A stretch of 64,000 bases of DNA, taken from NCBI RefSeq assembly GCF_042665295.1, contig NZ_JBHTCO010000015.1, positions 1 to 64,000 of the forward strand, given 5' to 3'. Both the position numbers and the translations under genes were made by a program. Of this stretch, positions 8,428-16,698 are shown one piece after another. This DNA comes from Scopulibacillus_A cellulosilyticus. GTDB taxonomy: Bacteria > Bacillota > Bacilli > Bacillales > Sporolactobacillaceae. How positions within the stretch are numbered: position 1 is the first letter of the stretch; each line of letters starts with the position of its first letter. Under the pieces are notes generated by a model, which saw nothing but the letters and a program-made list of their open reading frames with translations, had not been told where the DNA came from and did no database searches.

Positions 8428-9420
8428 TTATAAAATTCCCTCAATCAACTCGATAGGTAATAAGTATTCTTTCTCAAGGTCATTGGTTTCACCATTGATT
8501 TGACGAATGAGAATCTGAACGGCTTTCTCAGCTATTTCTTTAATTGGCTGCTTAATAGTTGTCAGATAAGGTGAACAAATACGCACCGTTTCACTCCCAT
8601 CATATCCAACAACTTTCAGATCCTTCTGAAGTCTCTTTCCTATTCTTTTTGCTTCTGAAAAAACAATAGACGCAATTAAATCATCACTGGCAAAAATGCC
8701 GTCCACATCCGGATGCTCATGAAATATTTCTTGAATCTTTTTTTGAATCATTGGCATACGGCTGTCACTAACAAGAGTTTCACACAATTCGTATATCATT
8801 GGGGTTTTTCCCGCTTCTTTCATTACGTTTTCATAACCATCGCGCCGTTTGTTTGCGGGGGCCTCTAATTTTAGCGAACCGGTAATAAAGATTATCTTCT
8901 TGCATCCCTGATCTAACAGCCACTTCGTTGCCGTTTTTCCGCCAGTATAGTTATCTGAAGCTACAACCGGTATTTTGTCGGAGAGATAGCGATCAACCGC
9001 AACAATTGGCAGATTTACTTTTTGATATTCCTGAATTTGGCTGTTATGTGCGCCTACTATAATGCCATCGACCTGATTTCTCTGCAGCATTTCTAAATAG
9101 CTGCGTTCCTTATCGGCGTAGCCTAAACTGTTGCACAATAAAACTTTATATCCCAGGGATGCACAAACGTTTTCAATATGAAACATGAGTTCTCCAAAAA
9201 AAGGATTGCTTGTCGTCGGAAATATTAAGCCAATAAAATATGTTTGCTGATGGTAGAGGGATCGTGCCAGCTCGTTAGGATAGTAGTTAAGTTCTTTCAT
9301 AGCCTCATTTACTTTATCAATCGTTTTTTGACTAATATATCCCCGTTTGTTCAGAACACGTGAAACGGTTGTTGGAGAAACTCCGGCTAATCGGGCTATA
9401 TCTTTAATAGTTGGCTTCAT
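8428..9420 (-). CDS. LacI-family transcriptional regulator (probable sucrose operon repressor)
   Basis: 330 aa. Residues 1-60 are the LacI DNA-binding region (TIKDIARLAGVSPTTVSRVL, then the hinge helix NELARSL). Residues 61-330 are the periplasmic-binding-protein-like sugar-sensing core. I took the ATG at 9420 (AGGAG 11 bases upstream) over the TTG three codons earlier, which sits too close to that site. The gene is 2.3 kb upstream of the sucrose promoter, separated by the exporter/lipoprotein pair. The palindromic CG-centred operators there are the only LacI-type operators I found in the neighbourhood, so repression of the sucrose genes is the best inference. It is monocistronic. Confidence 0.85.
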   Translation of the reverse strand: MKPTIKDIARLAGVSPTTVSRVLNKRGYISQKTIDKVNEAMKELNYYPNELARSLYHQQTYFIGLIFPTTSNPFFGELMFHIENVCASLGYKVLLCNSLGYADKERSYLEMLQRNQVDGIIVGAHNSQIQEYQKVNLPIVAVDRYLSDKIPVVASDNYTGGKTATKWLLDQGCKKIIFITGSLKLEAPANKRRDGYENVMKEAGKTPMIYELCETLVSDSRMPMIQKKIQEIFHEHPDVDGIFASDDLIASIVFSEAKRIGKRLQKDLKVVGYDGSETVRICSPYLTTIKQPIKEIAEKAVQILIRQINGETNDLEKEYLLPIELIEGIL

Positions 9421-9504
9421 TGTGAACAAAACTCCTGTTTTTGATTGCTATTTATTAAAATATCTAAAGTCACTTTTATTTCGATAACAATACTTAATGG
9501 AATG

Positions 9505-9667
9505 TTTTATCCCGGTGCAACCGTCGCTTATTCAGGTAAGTAATGCCTTCTCGTCGCAAATTGCACGAAGTTTGTTCAAGTAGCAACTTCGCTAACATCC
9601 CGATAAGTTCAGCTAACCATCAGTGGGGGATGAACAAAACCCCCACTGATGGAAGCTTCACTTTATT
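9505..9667. repeat. palindromic intergenic repeat, copy 1
   Basis: This shares its left end (TTTTATC-CGGTGCAA-CGTC) and right end (CTAACCATCAGTGGGG ... TGGAAG-TTCACTTTATT) with 16587-16698, while the middles differ in length and sequence. The right end holds a hairpin at 9617-9652 with 13-base arms. No T run follows on either strand, so it is not a classical terminator. It looks like a short non-coding mobile or REP-like repeat. Confidence 0.65.
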
Positions 9668-9825
9668 ATACTTAAAAAACTCCTAATGCAGGGATATAGG
9701 CAAAAAACCCCGCAAAAGGAGATTCACTAATTATAGGAAACATTATATCAGAAGAAACCGCTGTCGGTAAATGTTTGAATCTATTGGATAGGCTGACCAA
9801 TCCAAGTTAATTCCCGTTCAAATAC

Positions 9826-9860
9826 AACGGAGGATTCCACAGTTTTGGAATCCTCCGTTT
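9826..9860. terminator. orphan terminator hairpin
   Basis: ACGGAGGATTCCA / TGGAATCCTCCGT perfect 13-base arms with AT-rich flanks. It lies 3' of the 21-codon gene remnant at 9883-9948 and probably was that gene's terminator. Confidence 0.7.
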
Positions 9861-9882
9861 ATATTTTCTTATTATGTTTCAA

Positions 9883-9948
9883 TTAATGATCCGTATGATC
9901 AAAAACAACTTTTCCATCCACAATCGTTAACTGTACAACACGACTATC
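9883..9948 (-). pseudogene. C-terminal remnant of an amidohydrolase-like gene
   Basis: The leftward frame ends DSRVVQLTIVDGKVVFDHTD-H-stop. This VxxTIVDGKVVF/Y ending is typical of amidohydrolases of the YtcJ/imidazolonepropionase type, where it forms the last strand of the small beta domain. Only 21 codons remain; an in-frame stop precedes them. The terminator just downstream is still intact. This is the deletion scar of a lost gene. Confidence 0.6.
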
Positions 9949-10013
9949 TTAAGTATAAAGGAGTCATTCCTAATGTGTACAGCAGGCTTTTTACTCCTAA
10001 TAAGACTATTATA

Positions 10014-10046
10014 AAAACCGATTCCTTTATTTAAAGAATCGGTTTT
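10014..10046. terminator. terminator of the beta-lactamase gene
   Basis: AAAACCGATTC / GAATCGGTTTT hairpin about 50 bases beyond the bla stop codon. The stem sequence resembles the terminators at 424-460 and 19751-19786. Confidence 0.75.
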
Positions 10047-10094
10047 CCGTTTTGTACCCTTTTATTTGATATTAAGGTGAGATGTTACGCTCGG

Positions 10095-11033
10095 TTATTT
10101 GCCATTCGTTTTTAGAGCGTCGAATACGACCTTAGCGGTTTGAGCGATAAGTGCATCATTATAAGCGGCATTCTTCGTATCGCGGCTGGACAAGATTGCG
10201 ATAACGATGGGATCTCTATTCGGCGGCCAAACGACGGCAATGTCATTTCGCGTTCCGTAGCTTCCGGCTCCGGACTTATCGCCGACCTCCCAGCCTTTAG
10301 GAGCGCCGGCACGGATTAGTTTGTCTCCAGTGGCGTTCCCCCGCAGCCAATCTGCAAGAATCTTACGCTTATCAGTTGGGAGCACGTCGCCAACTGTGAA
10401 AGCTTTAAGGTCGGCAGCAAGTGCTCTAGGTGTACTTGTGTCACGGGTATCTCCCGGGACAGCTTCATTCAAGTCTGTCTCGAAACGTTTAGGCTTGGAC
10501 ACCTTATCGCCGATCTGCATCAGTATTTTTTTGAATCCATCAGGGCCGCCCAGTTGCCGCAATAAAAGGTTCCCTGCAGTATTATCGCTATTTCGGACAG
10601 CAGCCTCGCAGATTTCCCTTAGGGTCATACCCGAATCTACGTGTTTCTCTGTAATGGGTGAATACGAGACCAAGTCATTCTTGGAGTAGGTGATGACCTT
10701 GTTGAGTTTGTCAATCGAGTTTTGCTTCAGCACTGCGCCTGCTGCCAGCGCCTTGTAAGTAGATGCGTAAGCAAAACGTTTATCAGGCCGGTAAGCGACC
10801 GTCCGGTTCGTACCAGTGTCGACGGCATAGACGCCTAGATGTGCATCAAACTTGTTCTCGAGTTGAGCAAACTTTTGATTAGTCGAAGTCGTCTGGTTCG
10901 GCTTTTTTGACTGGGAAACAGAGGATTTGCCCTCCTTCGTGCAACCTGTGAGTGTGATGAGTGTTATTAAAAGCATAAGCAGAACAAATTTAAATTTATG
11001 TACGCTGAAGATAGTATGATACGATTTTCCCAA
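10095..11033 (-). CDS. class A beta-lactamase (lipoprotein penicillinase)
   Basis: 312 aa. Signal segment and lipobox LTGC (C31) indicate a membrane-anchored form, as in Bacillus penicillinases. All class A motifs are present: S91-T-Y-K94 (nucleophile and general base), S149-D-N151, E185-x-x-L-N189 (deacylation water) and K253-S-G255. The last is KSG in place of the common KTG. It hydrolyses beta-lactams outside the membrane. TTG start with AAGGAGG 8 bases upstream. No blaR/blaI sensor genes are adjacent. Base composition is much higher than in neighbours (69 of 120 bases G+C in 10201-10320), suggesting acquisition by transfer (inference). Confidence 0.93.
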   Translation of the reverse strand: MGKSYHTIFSVHKFKFVLLMLLITLITLTGCTKEGKSSVSQSKKPNQTTSTNQKFAQLENKFDAHLGVYAVDTGTNRTVAYRPDKRFAYASTYKALAAGAVLKQNSIDKLNKVITYSKNDLVSYSPITEKHVDSGMTLREICEAAVRNSDNTAGNLLLRQLGGPDGFKKILMQIGDKVSKPKRFETDLNEAVPGDTRDTSTPRALAADLKAFTVGDVLPTDKRKILADWLRGNATGDKLIRAGAPKGWEVGDKSGAGSYGTRNDIAVVWPPNRDPIVIAILSSRDTKNAAYNDALIAQTAKVVFDALKTNGK

Positions 11034-11203
11034 AATCTTAACCTCCTTCTTGCATCTTGAAAATATTTAAATGGGTACACAGTATAAACTTTATCAAAAA
11101 ACTCACCCTTTTATAATAGTTTAGGATAATATTAAAATTCAATTCAGCCAATATGTTCCTTATTTGGTATATGCGTTGTTATATGCCAACCAAAACCGAT
11201 TTT

Positions 11204-12100
11204 CTAAAATAAATTGATTATAATCTCCTTCAAGTTTTGTGCAGCTTTGGACATATATTGATTTTCTATCCATATGAGTGCAGTATCTGAATTTATATGG
11301 GGCATAATTTCGGCACAGGATAATGATTCTTGCAGTCTTAATTCTACGGCTACCTTAGGAACAATAGCAATTCCTATCCCTGAATCCGCTAATTTCATCA
11401 ATGTTGCCACATCTGGACTTTCACAAATTATCTTCGGATTAAATCCATGGATGTTACATGTCTCAACAAACTTATGAAAAACACTATAATCACCTTGACC
11501 ATGCAGTACCAAAAGAGGATGATTTTCTAATTCTTTAATAGAAATAGCTTTATCCTTAAAAATATGCCAATCAGGCGGCTGAATTGCTACAAGCGGGTCT
11601 GATTGCAAAGGATACATGGAAAGGTTATTTATATTTTTAATGTCTTGAGATTGTAAAGGCAGTCTTACAATACCAAGTTCAATTTGTTTACTTTGCAGAA
11701 GATCTTCTACTCTCCGGGAATCTTCCTCCCAAAGCTGAAAAGAAACGTCAGGATATTTTTTTTGAAAACTTTTTAACAGCGGCGGAAGGTAGGGTACACA
11801 AGACATGACTGTACCAATAGACAGTTTGCCTCTAATGCCATCCTGCTCCTCTTTTACCTCTGTTACCATGCCATTAATCGCATTTAAAACCTCTTTGGCT
11901 CTTTTATAAAAGGTTAATCCAGCAGGTGTTAATTCGAATCCCCTTTTATCCCGTTTAATTAAAACGACTCCGAGCTCTTCCTCTAAAGATTTCAATTGCA
12001 TACTTAGCGGAGGCTGGGCAATATGCAACCGATTTGCAGCCCGTGTGATTTGTCCTTCCTCAGCAATAGTTACAAAATAGACAAGCTTTTTTAAATCCAT
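11204..12100 (-). CDS. LysR-family regulator, divergent from the UbiD-type decarboxylase
   Basis: 298 aa with a winged helix-turn-helix at 1-60 (MDLKKLVYFVTIAEEGQITR) and a LysR substrate-binding domain from about residue 90. Start follows GAGAGG. Divergent placement beside its target is the rule in this family. In B. subtilis the LysR protein BsdA (YclA) sits the same way next to the phenolic-acid decarboxylase genes bsdBCD, so an aromatic acid is a plausible effector (inference from layout). The 133-bp intergenic region is AT-rich with TATA-type dyads, but I could not fix a T-N11-A box. Confidence 0.85.
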   Translation of the reverse strand: MDLKKLVYFVTIAEEGQITRAANRLHIAQPPLSMQLKSLEEELGVVLIKRDKRGFELTPAGLTFYKRAKEVLNAINGMVTEVKEEQDGIRGKLSIGTVMSCVPYLPPLLKSFQKKYPDVSFQLWEEDSRRVEDLLQSKQIELGIVRLPLQSQDIKNINNLSMYPLQSDPLVAIQPPDWHIFKDKAISIKELENHPLLVLHGQGDYSVFHKFVETCNIHGFNPKIICESPDVATLMKLADSGIGIAIVPKVAVELRLQESLSCAEIMPHINSDTALIWIENQYMSKAAQNLKEIIINLF

Positions 12101-12233
12101 GGTCTCAACCTCTCTTTAAAGGTTATATATATATTATATATTTACCTATTATTTTATATATTGTACATATAACACGATCTAAATGTATCATAAAAAGGAG
12201 GTGTTATAGCTTTAACAAGGAGGTTCTTAGAAT
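12101..12233. promoter_or_regulatory. divergent LysR/UbiD control region
   Basis: Very AT-rich, with interrupted dyads built from TATATA and TTGTACATATAA. Upstream of ubiD there are two Shine-Dalgarno-like sites (AAAGGAGGTG near 12195 and AAGGAGG near 12218). Only the second is placed to serve the ATG at 12234. The first opens just GTG-TTA-TAG, so it is either a tiny leader or a relic. Confidence 0.45.
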
Positions 12234-13709
12234 ATGAAACCTATTAAAAGTTTTCGTGAATACGTGGAAATCCTAAAAGAACATGGAGAAATTTGTATTG
12301 TCAATCAGGAAGTAGATTGGCATTTAGAGATGAGTGCTATTATTCGGCGCGCCTATGAACTGCCTGCACAAGCACCACTCTTTAAATCCGTGAAAGACAG
12401 CATCCCTGGATTTGAGGTATTAGGGGCCCCTGTCGGAATGAGTCCAAACAAAGAACATCCATTTATACGAGTGGCTCTTTCCCTTGGGTTACCGATTAAT
12501 TCGACTGCCGCGGAGCTGGTCAAAGCATGGTCTCATCTCCCTGACGTTAAGCCAATTTCCCCTCGTTTAGTTACAGATGGTGAGTGTAAGGAAAACAAAC
12601 TCTTTAATGATGAGATTGACCTAACCAAATTACCTGTACCATTTATTCATGTTGGTGATGGGGGGCGTTATATTAATACTTATGGGATTCTAATCGTCCG
12701 TACACCTGATGGTTCTTGGGTAAACTGGTCTATTACACGTGTTATGCTGGACGGCCCCAGAACAATGGCAGGCGTTCTTGTTCCATCTCAACATATAGGG
12801 AAGATATATAGAGAATGGAAATCAATAGGGAAAGAGATGCCGTTTGCCTTATGTCTTGGTGTAGATCCTGGAATTGCCATGATCGCCGGCTATCCGCTTC
12901 CTGATCATGTTAACGAAGGTGAAATGATCGGAGGCTGGTATGGCGAGCCCATCGAAGTTGTCAAATGCGAAACAAGTGATTTGGAAGTACCCGCCACAAG
13001 TGAGATTGTTATTGAAGGCACTGTCTCCCTGGGAGATATGATTCCTGAAGGTCCTATGGGTGAATACGGCGGTTATACCTGGGTTGGACAAAGAAAACAT
13101 GTGCCCCGCTTTCACGCTACGGCTATGACACACCGAAATCATCCAATCATGCCAGTCGTTGTCGCCGGCATGCCTCCAGAGGAAAATAACACCAATTGGG
13201 GTTTCGCTATTGCTGCCAGCATCCAATCTGAGCTGCGAAACCAAGGATTGCCTGTAAAAGACTGCTTTATTCCGATTGAGTCTGCCGTACACTGGCTTGT
13301 TGTCACTGCAGACCATCGTCAACCTGGATATGAGAGTGAAAAGCTGGCTCGTGCCATTGGTGAGACGGTTTTCGCTTCCAGAGGCGGTTCATATATCCCA
13401 AAAATTATTGTTGTAAATGATGATATTGATCCTAGTGATATTAATCAAGTTGTGTGGGCCTTAGCTACCCGTCAACGTCCAGATAAAAGAATAGATATAC
13501 CTAACCAAAAAGTTTTACCGCTTGTTGCATACCTTGATGAAAAGGAAAAGAAAGAAGCACTTACAACAAAGGTCATATATAATTGCTTACTGCCTTTAAA
13601 TGAGTGGACTGAAGATGAGCAGCCTATTGAAGCATCATTTAGAAGTTATCCAGAAGATTTACGTCATCATATCATTGAAAATTGGAAGGAATATGGTTAT
13701 GATGTTTAA
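12234..13709 (+). CDS. UbiD-family decarboxylase (Fdc1-like, prFMN-dependent)
   Basis: 491 aa. UbiD enzymes use prenylated FMN for reversible decarboxylation of aromatic or alpha,beta-unsaturated acids. Catalytic residues line up with Fdc1: R169 (as R173), E272 and E277 in PEGPMGE (as E277/E282), with metal/phosphate ligands N164 and H187. The C-terminal ENWKEYGYDV also matches Fdc1-type endings. The LysR neighbour suggests induction by the acid substrate. Unlike the B. subtilis bsdBCD operon, there is no UbiX prenyltransferase and no small bsdD partner here. The cofactor must be made from a ubiX gene elsewhere, or the operon has lost it. The substrate cannot be assigned; phenolic acids (hydroxybenzoate, cinnamate) or heteroaromatic acids are candidates. 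Confidence 0.85.
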   Translation: MKPIKSFREYVEILKEHGEICIVNQEVDWHLEMSAIIRRAYELPAQAPLFKSVKDSIPGFEVLGAPVGMSPNKEHPFIRVALSLGLPINSTAAELVKAWSHLPDVKPISPRLVTDGECKENKLFNDEIDLTKLPVPFIHVGDGGRYINTYGILIVRTPDGSWVNWSITRVMLDGPRTMAGVLVPSQHIGKIYREWKSIGKEMPFALCLGVDPGIAMIAGYPLPDHVNEGEMIGGWYGEPIEVVKCETSDLEVPATSEIVIEGTVSLGDMIPEGPMGEYGGYTWVGQRKHVPRFHATAMTHRNHPIMPVVVAGMPPEENNTNWGFAIAASIQSELRNQGLPVKDCFIPIESAVHWLVVTADHRQPGYESEKLARAIGETVFASRGGSYIPKIIVVNDDIDPSDINQVVWALATRQRPDKRIDIPNQKVLPLVAYLDEKEKKEALTTKVIYNCLLPLNEWTEDEQPIEASFRSYPEDLRHHIIENWKEYGYDV

Positions 13710-13754
13710 TAATTGAGTCTAATTCTAGAGCAGCTTTCGGAGAGCATAAGAAGT

Positions 13755-13780
13755 AAGGGCCTCCTTTAAGGAAGCCCTTT
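13755..13780 (+). terminator. terminator of the UbiD gene
   Basis: AAGGGC-TCC / GGA-GCCCTT hairpin followed by an AT-rich, T-containing tail, 45 bases after the stop codon. Confidence 0.7.
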
Positions 13781-13974
13781 AAATTTTAATTTTAACTCGC
13801 TTAAAATTATTAATCTATCTAGTTGGAATTACAAGCGTATTCTTTGGAAAATCCGCGGATGAGCCATTTTATGAGTGAAAAAAGGCTTTACAAAAAGGGA
13901 AATAAAGCTATCCCCTTCTAAATTATCCCGCCAAATAATTCGGTCACTTTGAAGAAGAGGGAAATTTTGATCAA

Positions 13975-15354
13975 TCATACTTCACAAGATACCTTTTGTT
14001 TGAGTTTTTTATATTCATGCTCATTTTTAGTAATCTCCGCTAAATCAAATAGAGCTTTATAAAACAACCGATTATCAAAATTGAATAACCAATCTGATTC
14101 AAGGCCTTCCGCAGTTCCGGCAGCAAAATCCCAAAGTGATTGATAATGATTAGGATGAATTGACTGTGCCATTAATTTCAATGCCTTAAGCATTTCAATT
14201 GTAATAAGCACATTATCTCTTGAATAGTGACGGATACAGCCAAAGCCAACGTGCAAGTAATCTTCAAAACTTAAATCTTTTAAAATGATCCGAAGCTCAC
14301 CGCATTTATCCTTTAAGTAAGGTGCAAAATACCCAATCTGTGATATAAGTACCAACAGATCTCCAATTTGATAGATTGTATTAATAGCTGTCTTGGGATC
14401 ATTATTACCTAATGAACGGATCGCAACTTCTACTAACTTATTAATGCTAAATTCAATGTCTTGAATTTCGGTCTGATGTTTACCTACACTGATTAACTTT
14501 TGATATTTGTATTCATCGACAGTTGAAGCATCTTTCTTCCAATATTTTAACATCGGGGTGGAAGCATAATTATAGTCTCCCACTTTAACCTCCATTTTAA
14601 TGAGAAGGTTATCTTTCTTAGCTTCCTCAATAAGGTTGATAAAATCTACAACTTGTATGTAACCTGATCGTGGCGCGACGACTTGATGACCGGGGCATTC
14701 CGGAAATTCGGCACTGATAGCATCAGTTTCTTCAACACGATAAGGATCAAGCTCCTGCTGTAATGAGTTTTGAATAATGTTGACCGATTCTGCCTTCATA
14801 TTTTCAGTCATATGGTTAACCTGCAGCCATTTCACTGAATGGTTAATGAAAAAGATAAAAGTACCCGCCGATAAAACCGCCAAACAGATAGCCGTCAATG
14901 GAATGGTGAAAAACTTTGATGTACTTTGAGTGTCAATAAAAAAGAAACAAATGACAACATAAAGAAAACTCCCAGTAAATATTCCCAATACCCTTTGTGT
15001 CGCTTTATTTGCGATGAAATTTTTTAACACTCGGGGAGAAAATTGCCCCGAAAAGGTCGTAAATACAACAAGAATTGAGTTAAAAGTAAACGTCGAAACT
15101 GACAATATGGCTGTTGTCAACGTACTGACAATCGTATTGGTCAGTTGAGAACTGACCGATAAGAATGGAGAGACTGCCTGTCCCGCTCCAAATGAGAAGT
15201 CCAACATCATTGTTACCGCAATTAATATAAATGAAAGAAAGGCATAAAGAATGGGTGTAAACCAAAGATTTGTATAAATCTCATGCCACCGCTCCCTTTT
15301 AGACATATTCGTGTATTTTTTTATTGAATACGGTAAAATCCCGTCCCTCAACAT
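13975..15354 (-). CDS. DUF2254 membrane protein
   Basis: 459 aa. Four hydrophobic segments in the first 180 residues (about 28-50, 65-92, 115-137, 143-165), then a soluble C-terminal domain of about 280 residues. The VSTFTFNSILVVFTTFSGQFSPR stretch is characteristic of DUF2254, an uncharacterised predicted membrane family. ATG at 15354 chosen: AGGAGG is 6 bases upstream, whereas the GTG two codons earlier abuts it. Monocistronic; function unknown. Confidence 0.75.
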   Translation of the reverse strand: MLRDGILPYSIKKYTNMSKRERWHEIYTNLWFTPILYAFLSFILIAVTMMLDFSFGAGQAVSPFLSVSSQLTNTIVSTLTTAILSVSTFTFNSILVVFTTFSGQFSPRVLKNFIANKATQRVLGIFTGSFLYVVICFFFIDTQSTSKFFTIPLTAICLAVLSAGTFIFFINHSVKWLQVNHMTENMKAESVNIIQNSLQQELDPYRVEETDAISAEFPECPGHQVVAPRSGYIQVVDFINLIEEAKKDNLLIKMEVKVGDYNYASTPMLKYWKKDASTVDEYKYQKLISVGKHQTEIQDIEFSINKLVEVAIRSLGNNDPKTAINTIYQIGDLLVLISQIGYFAPYLKDKCGELRIILKDLSFEDYLHVGFGCIRHYSRDNVLITIEMLKALKLMAQSIHPNHYQSLWDFAAGTAEGLESDWLFNFDNRLFYKALFDLAEITKNEHEYKKLKQKVSCEV

Positions 15355-15590
15355 TTTCACCCTCCTTATCTATTTAACTGTTGATATTAACTATTCATAG
15401 AATATTTTCCCTTGCAGCTTTTTAATAAAACTTCAATTATTTTTACTGCACGGAGTTAATAGCTTGTCTCAGACTCTATCCTTTTATTGCTTTAGCGGGT
15501 AAAGGGTATGTGGGAGATGAAATATGTTTAGTAAAAGTTGCATTGTGGAAAAGACACTATAGAGTTTATTTATAAGGAGGCTTTTAAAAG

Positions 15591-16424
15591 ATGGTTGAAG
15601 TTTTACAGAGCCCTATTGTCTCAACTGAATGGGTTGAAGAGCACAAAAATGATGCTGATGTGCAAGTGGTGGAAGTAGATGTTGACACAAATGCATATGA
15701 TTCCGGGCATATTGAAGGGGCAATTGCTTGGAATTGGACAACTCAGCTAAACGATCAAATACGAAGAGACATTCTTGATCGCGGACAGATGGAACAGTTG
15801 TTAGGCCGTTCCAGCATCTCACCAGATACGACTATTGTGCTGTACGGAGATAACAACAATTGGTTTGCCGCTTATGCCTATTGGCAGCTAAAGCTTTACG
15901 GTCATGAAAATTTGGCACTTATGGACGGCGGACGGGTAAAATGGGAAATGGAAAACCGCCCTTATACACTCGATGTACCCGAAATAACCCCTGCTGAATA
16001 TCAAGCCAAAAGTGCTGATCTTTCTCTAAGAGCTTTGCAGCCTGATGTCTTGACAGCCGTTAAAAACTCTCAACTACTCGTTGATGTCCGCAGCCCGAAA
16101 GAATACACCGGTGAAATTATAGCCCCAAGCGGTATGAATGAAACAGCGCAACGCAGCGGGCATATACCGGGAGCCGTGAACATTCCATGGAACGAAGCTG
16201 CTAACGAGGATGGCACCTTCAAATCACGTGAGGAACTTAAAAGGTTATATGCCAAAAAAGGAATCACTTCCGACAAACCTATCATTACTTATTGCCGTAT
16301 TGGAGAAAGATCCTCCCACACATGGTTCGTATTACATGAACTTCTTAAATTCAATCATGTCAGAAACTATGACGGATCATGGACAGAGTGGGGCAGCATG
16401 ATAGGTGTGCCAATAGATAAATAA
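15591..16424 (+). CDS. rhodanese-type sulfurtransferase (two-domain, SseA/CysA2-like)
   Basis: 277 aa, two rhodanese domains (about 8-125 and 150-275). The catalytic cysteine C235 lies in the C-terminal loop CRIGERSSHTW. The CRxGER loop is the form found in thiosulfate sulfurtransferases; 3-mercaptopyruvate enzymes usually carry CG(S/T)G. The N-terminal domain has D87 at the cysteine position and is structural. It transfers sulfane sulfur to cyanide or protein thiols in the cytoplasm. Strong AAGGAGG site before the ATG. Single gene with its own terminator. It may work with the thiol dioxygenase in sulfur handling, but they are 15 kb apart and nothing links them directly. Confidence 0.88.
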   Translation: MVEVLQSPIVSTEWVEEHKNDADVQVVEVDVDTNAYDSGHIEGAIAWNWTTQLNDQIRRDILDRGQMEQLLGRSSISPDTTIVLYGDNNNWFAAYAYWQLKLYGHENLALMDGGRVKWEMENRPYTLDVPEITPAEYQAKSADLSLRALQPDVLTAVKNSQLLVDVRSPKEYTGEIIAPSGMNETAQRSGHIPGAVNIPWNEAANEDGTFKSREELKRLYAKKGITSDKPIITYCRIGERSSHTWFVLHELLKFNHVRNYDGSWTEWGSMIGVPIDK

Positions 16425-16538
16425 GTTTAAGATCCCGGGCAGTTCCTTTTGTCCTTTATTAATGTTATAGATCTGGCTAATAAGACAATATACAATCTGT
16501 ATCTTCCAAACTTTAAAAACTCCAAACTAATATAAGAG

Positions 16539-16580
16539 GCTGACGCCAAAAGATGCATAAGAATGCCTTTTGGCGTCAGC
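16539..16580 (+). terminator. strong terminator of the sulfurtransferase gene
   Basis: Perfect 14-base stem GCTGACGCCAAAAG / CTTTTGGCGTCAGC followed by TTATTATTTT. Confidence 0.9.
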
Positions 16581-16586
16581 TTATTA

Positions 16587-16698
16587 TTTTATCACGGTGC
16601 AAGCGTCCGTAAGACTCCCGCTTCAAAACTTGATAGCAGCTTTACTAACCATCAGTGGGGATGAACAAAAACCCCACTGGTGGAAGTTTCACTTTATT
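16587..16698. repeat. palindromic intergenic repeat, copy 2
   Basis: Second member of the family at 9505-9667: same left end (TTTTATC-CGGTGCAA-CGTC) and right end, with the hairpin CCATCAGTGGGG / CCCCACTGGTGG at 16649-16683. It abuts the catalase stop codon. The hairpin carries a G-T pair, so it has drifted from copy 1 while keeping the fold. Confidence 0.65.

Noticed and set aside
9617..9652. Hairpin considered as a transcription terminator
   Set aside because: No T run follows on either strand, and it recurs as part of a repeat at 16649-16683.
10321..10689. 122-codon rightward open frame within bla
   Set aside because: Antisense to essential beta-lactamase motifs; long only because the gene is G+C-rich.
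12849..13322. 157-codon leftward open frame within the UbiD gene
   Set aside because: Shadow of a strongly conserved enzyme gene on the other strand.
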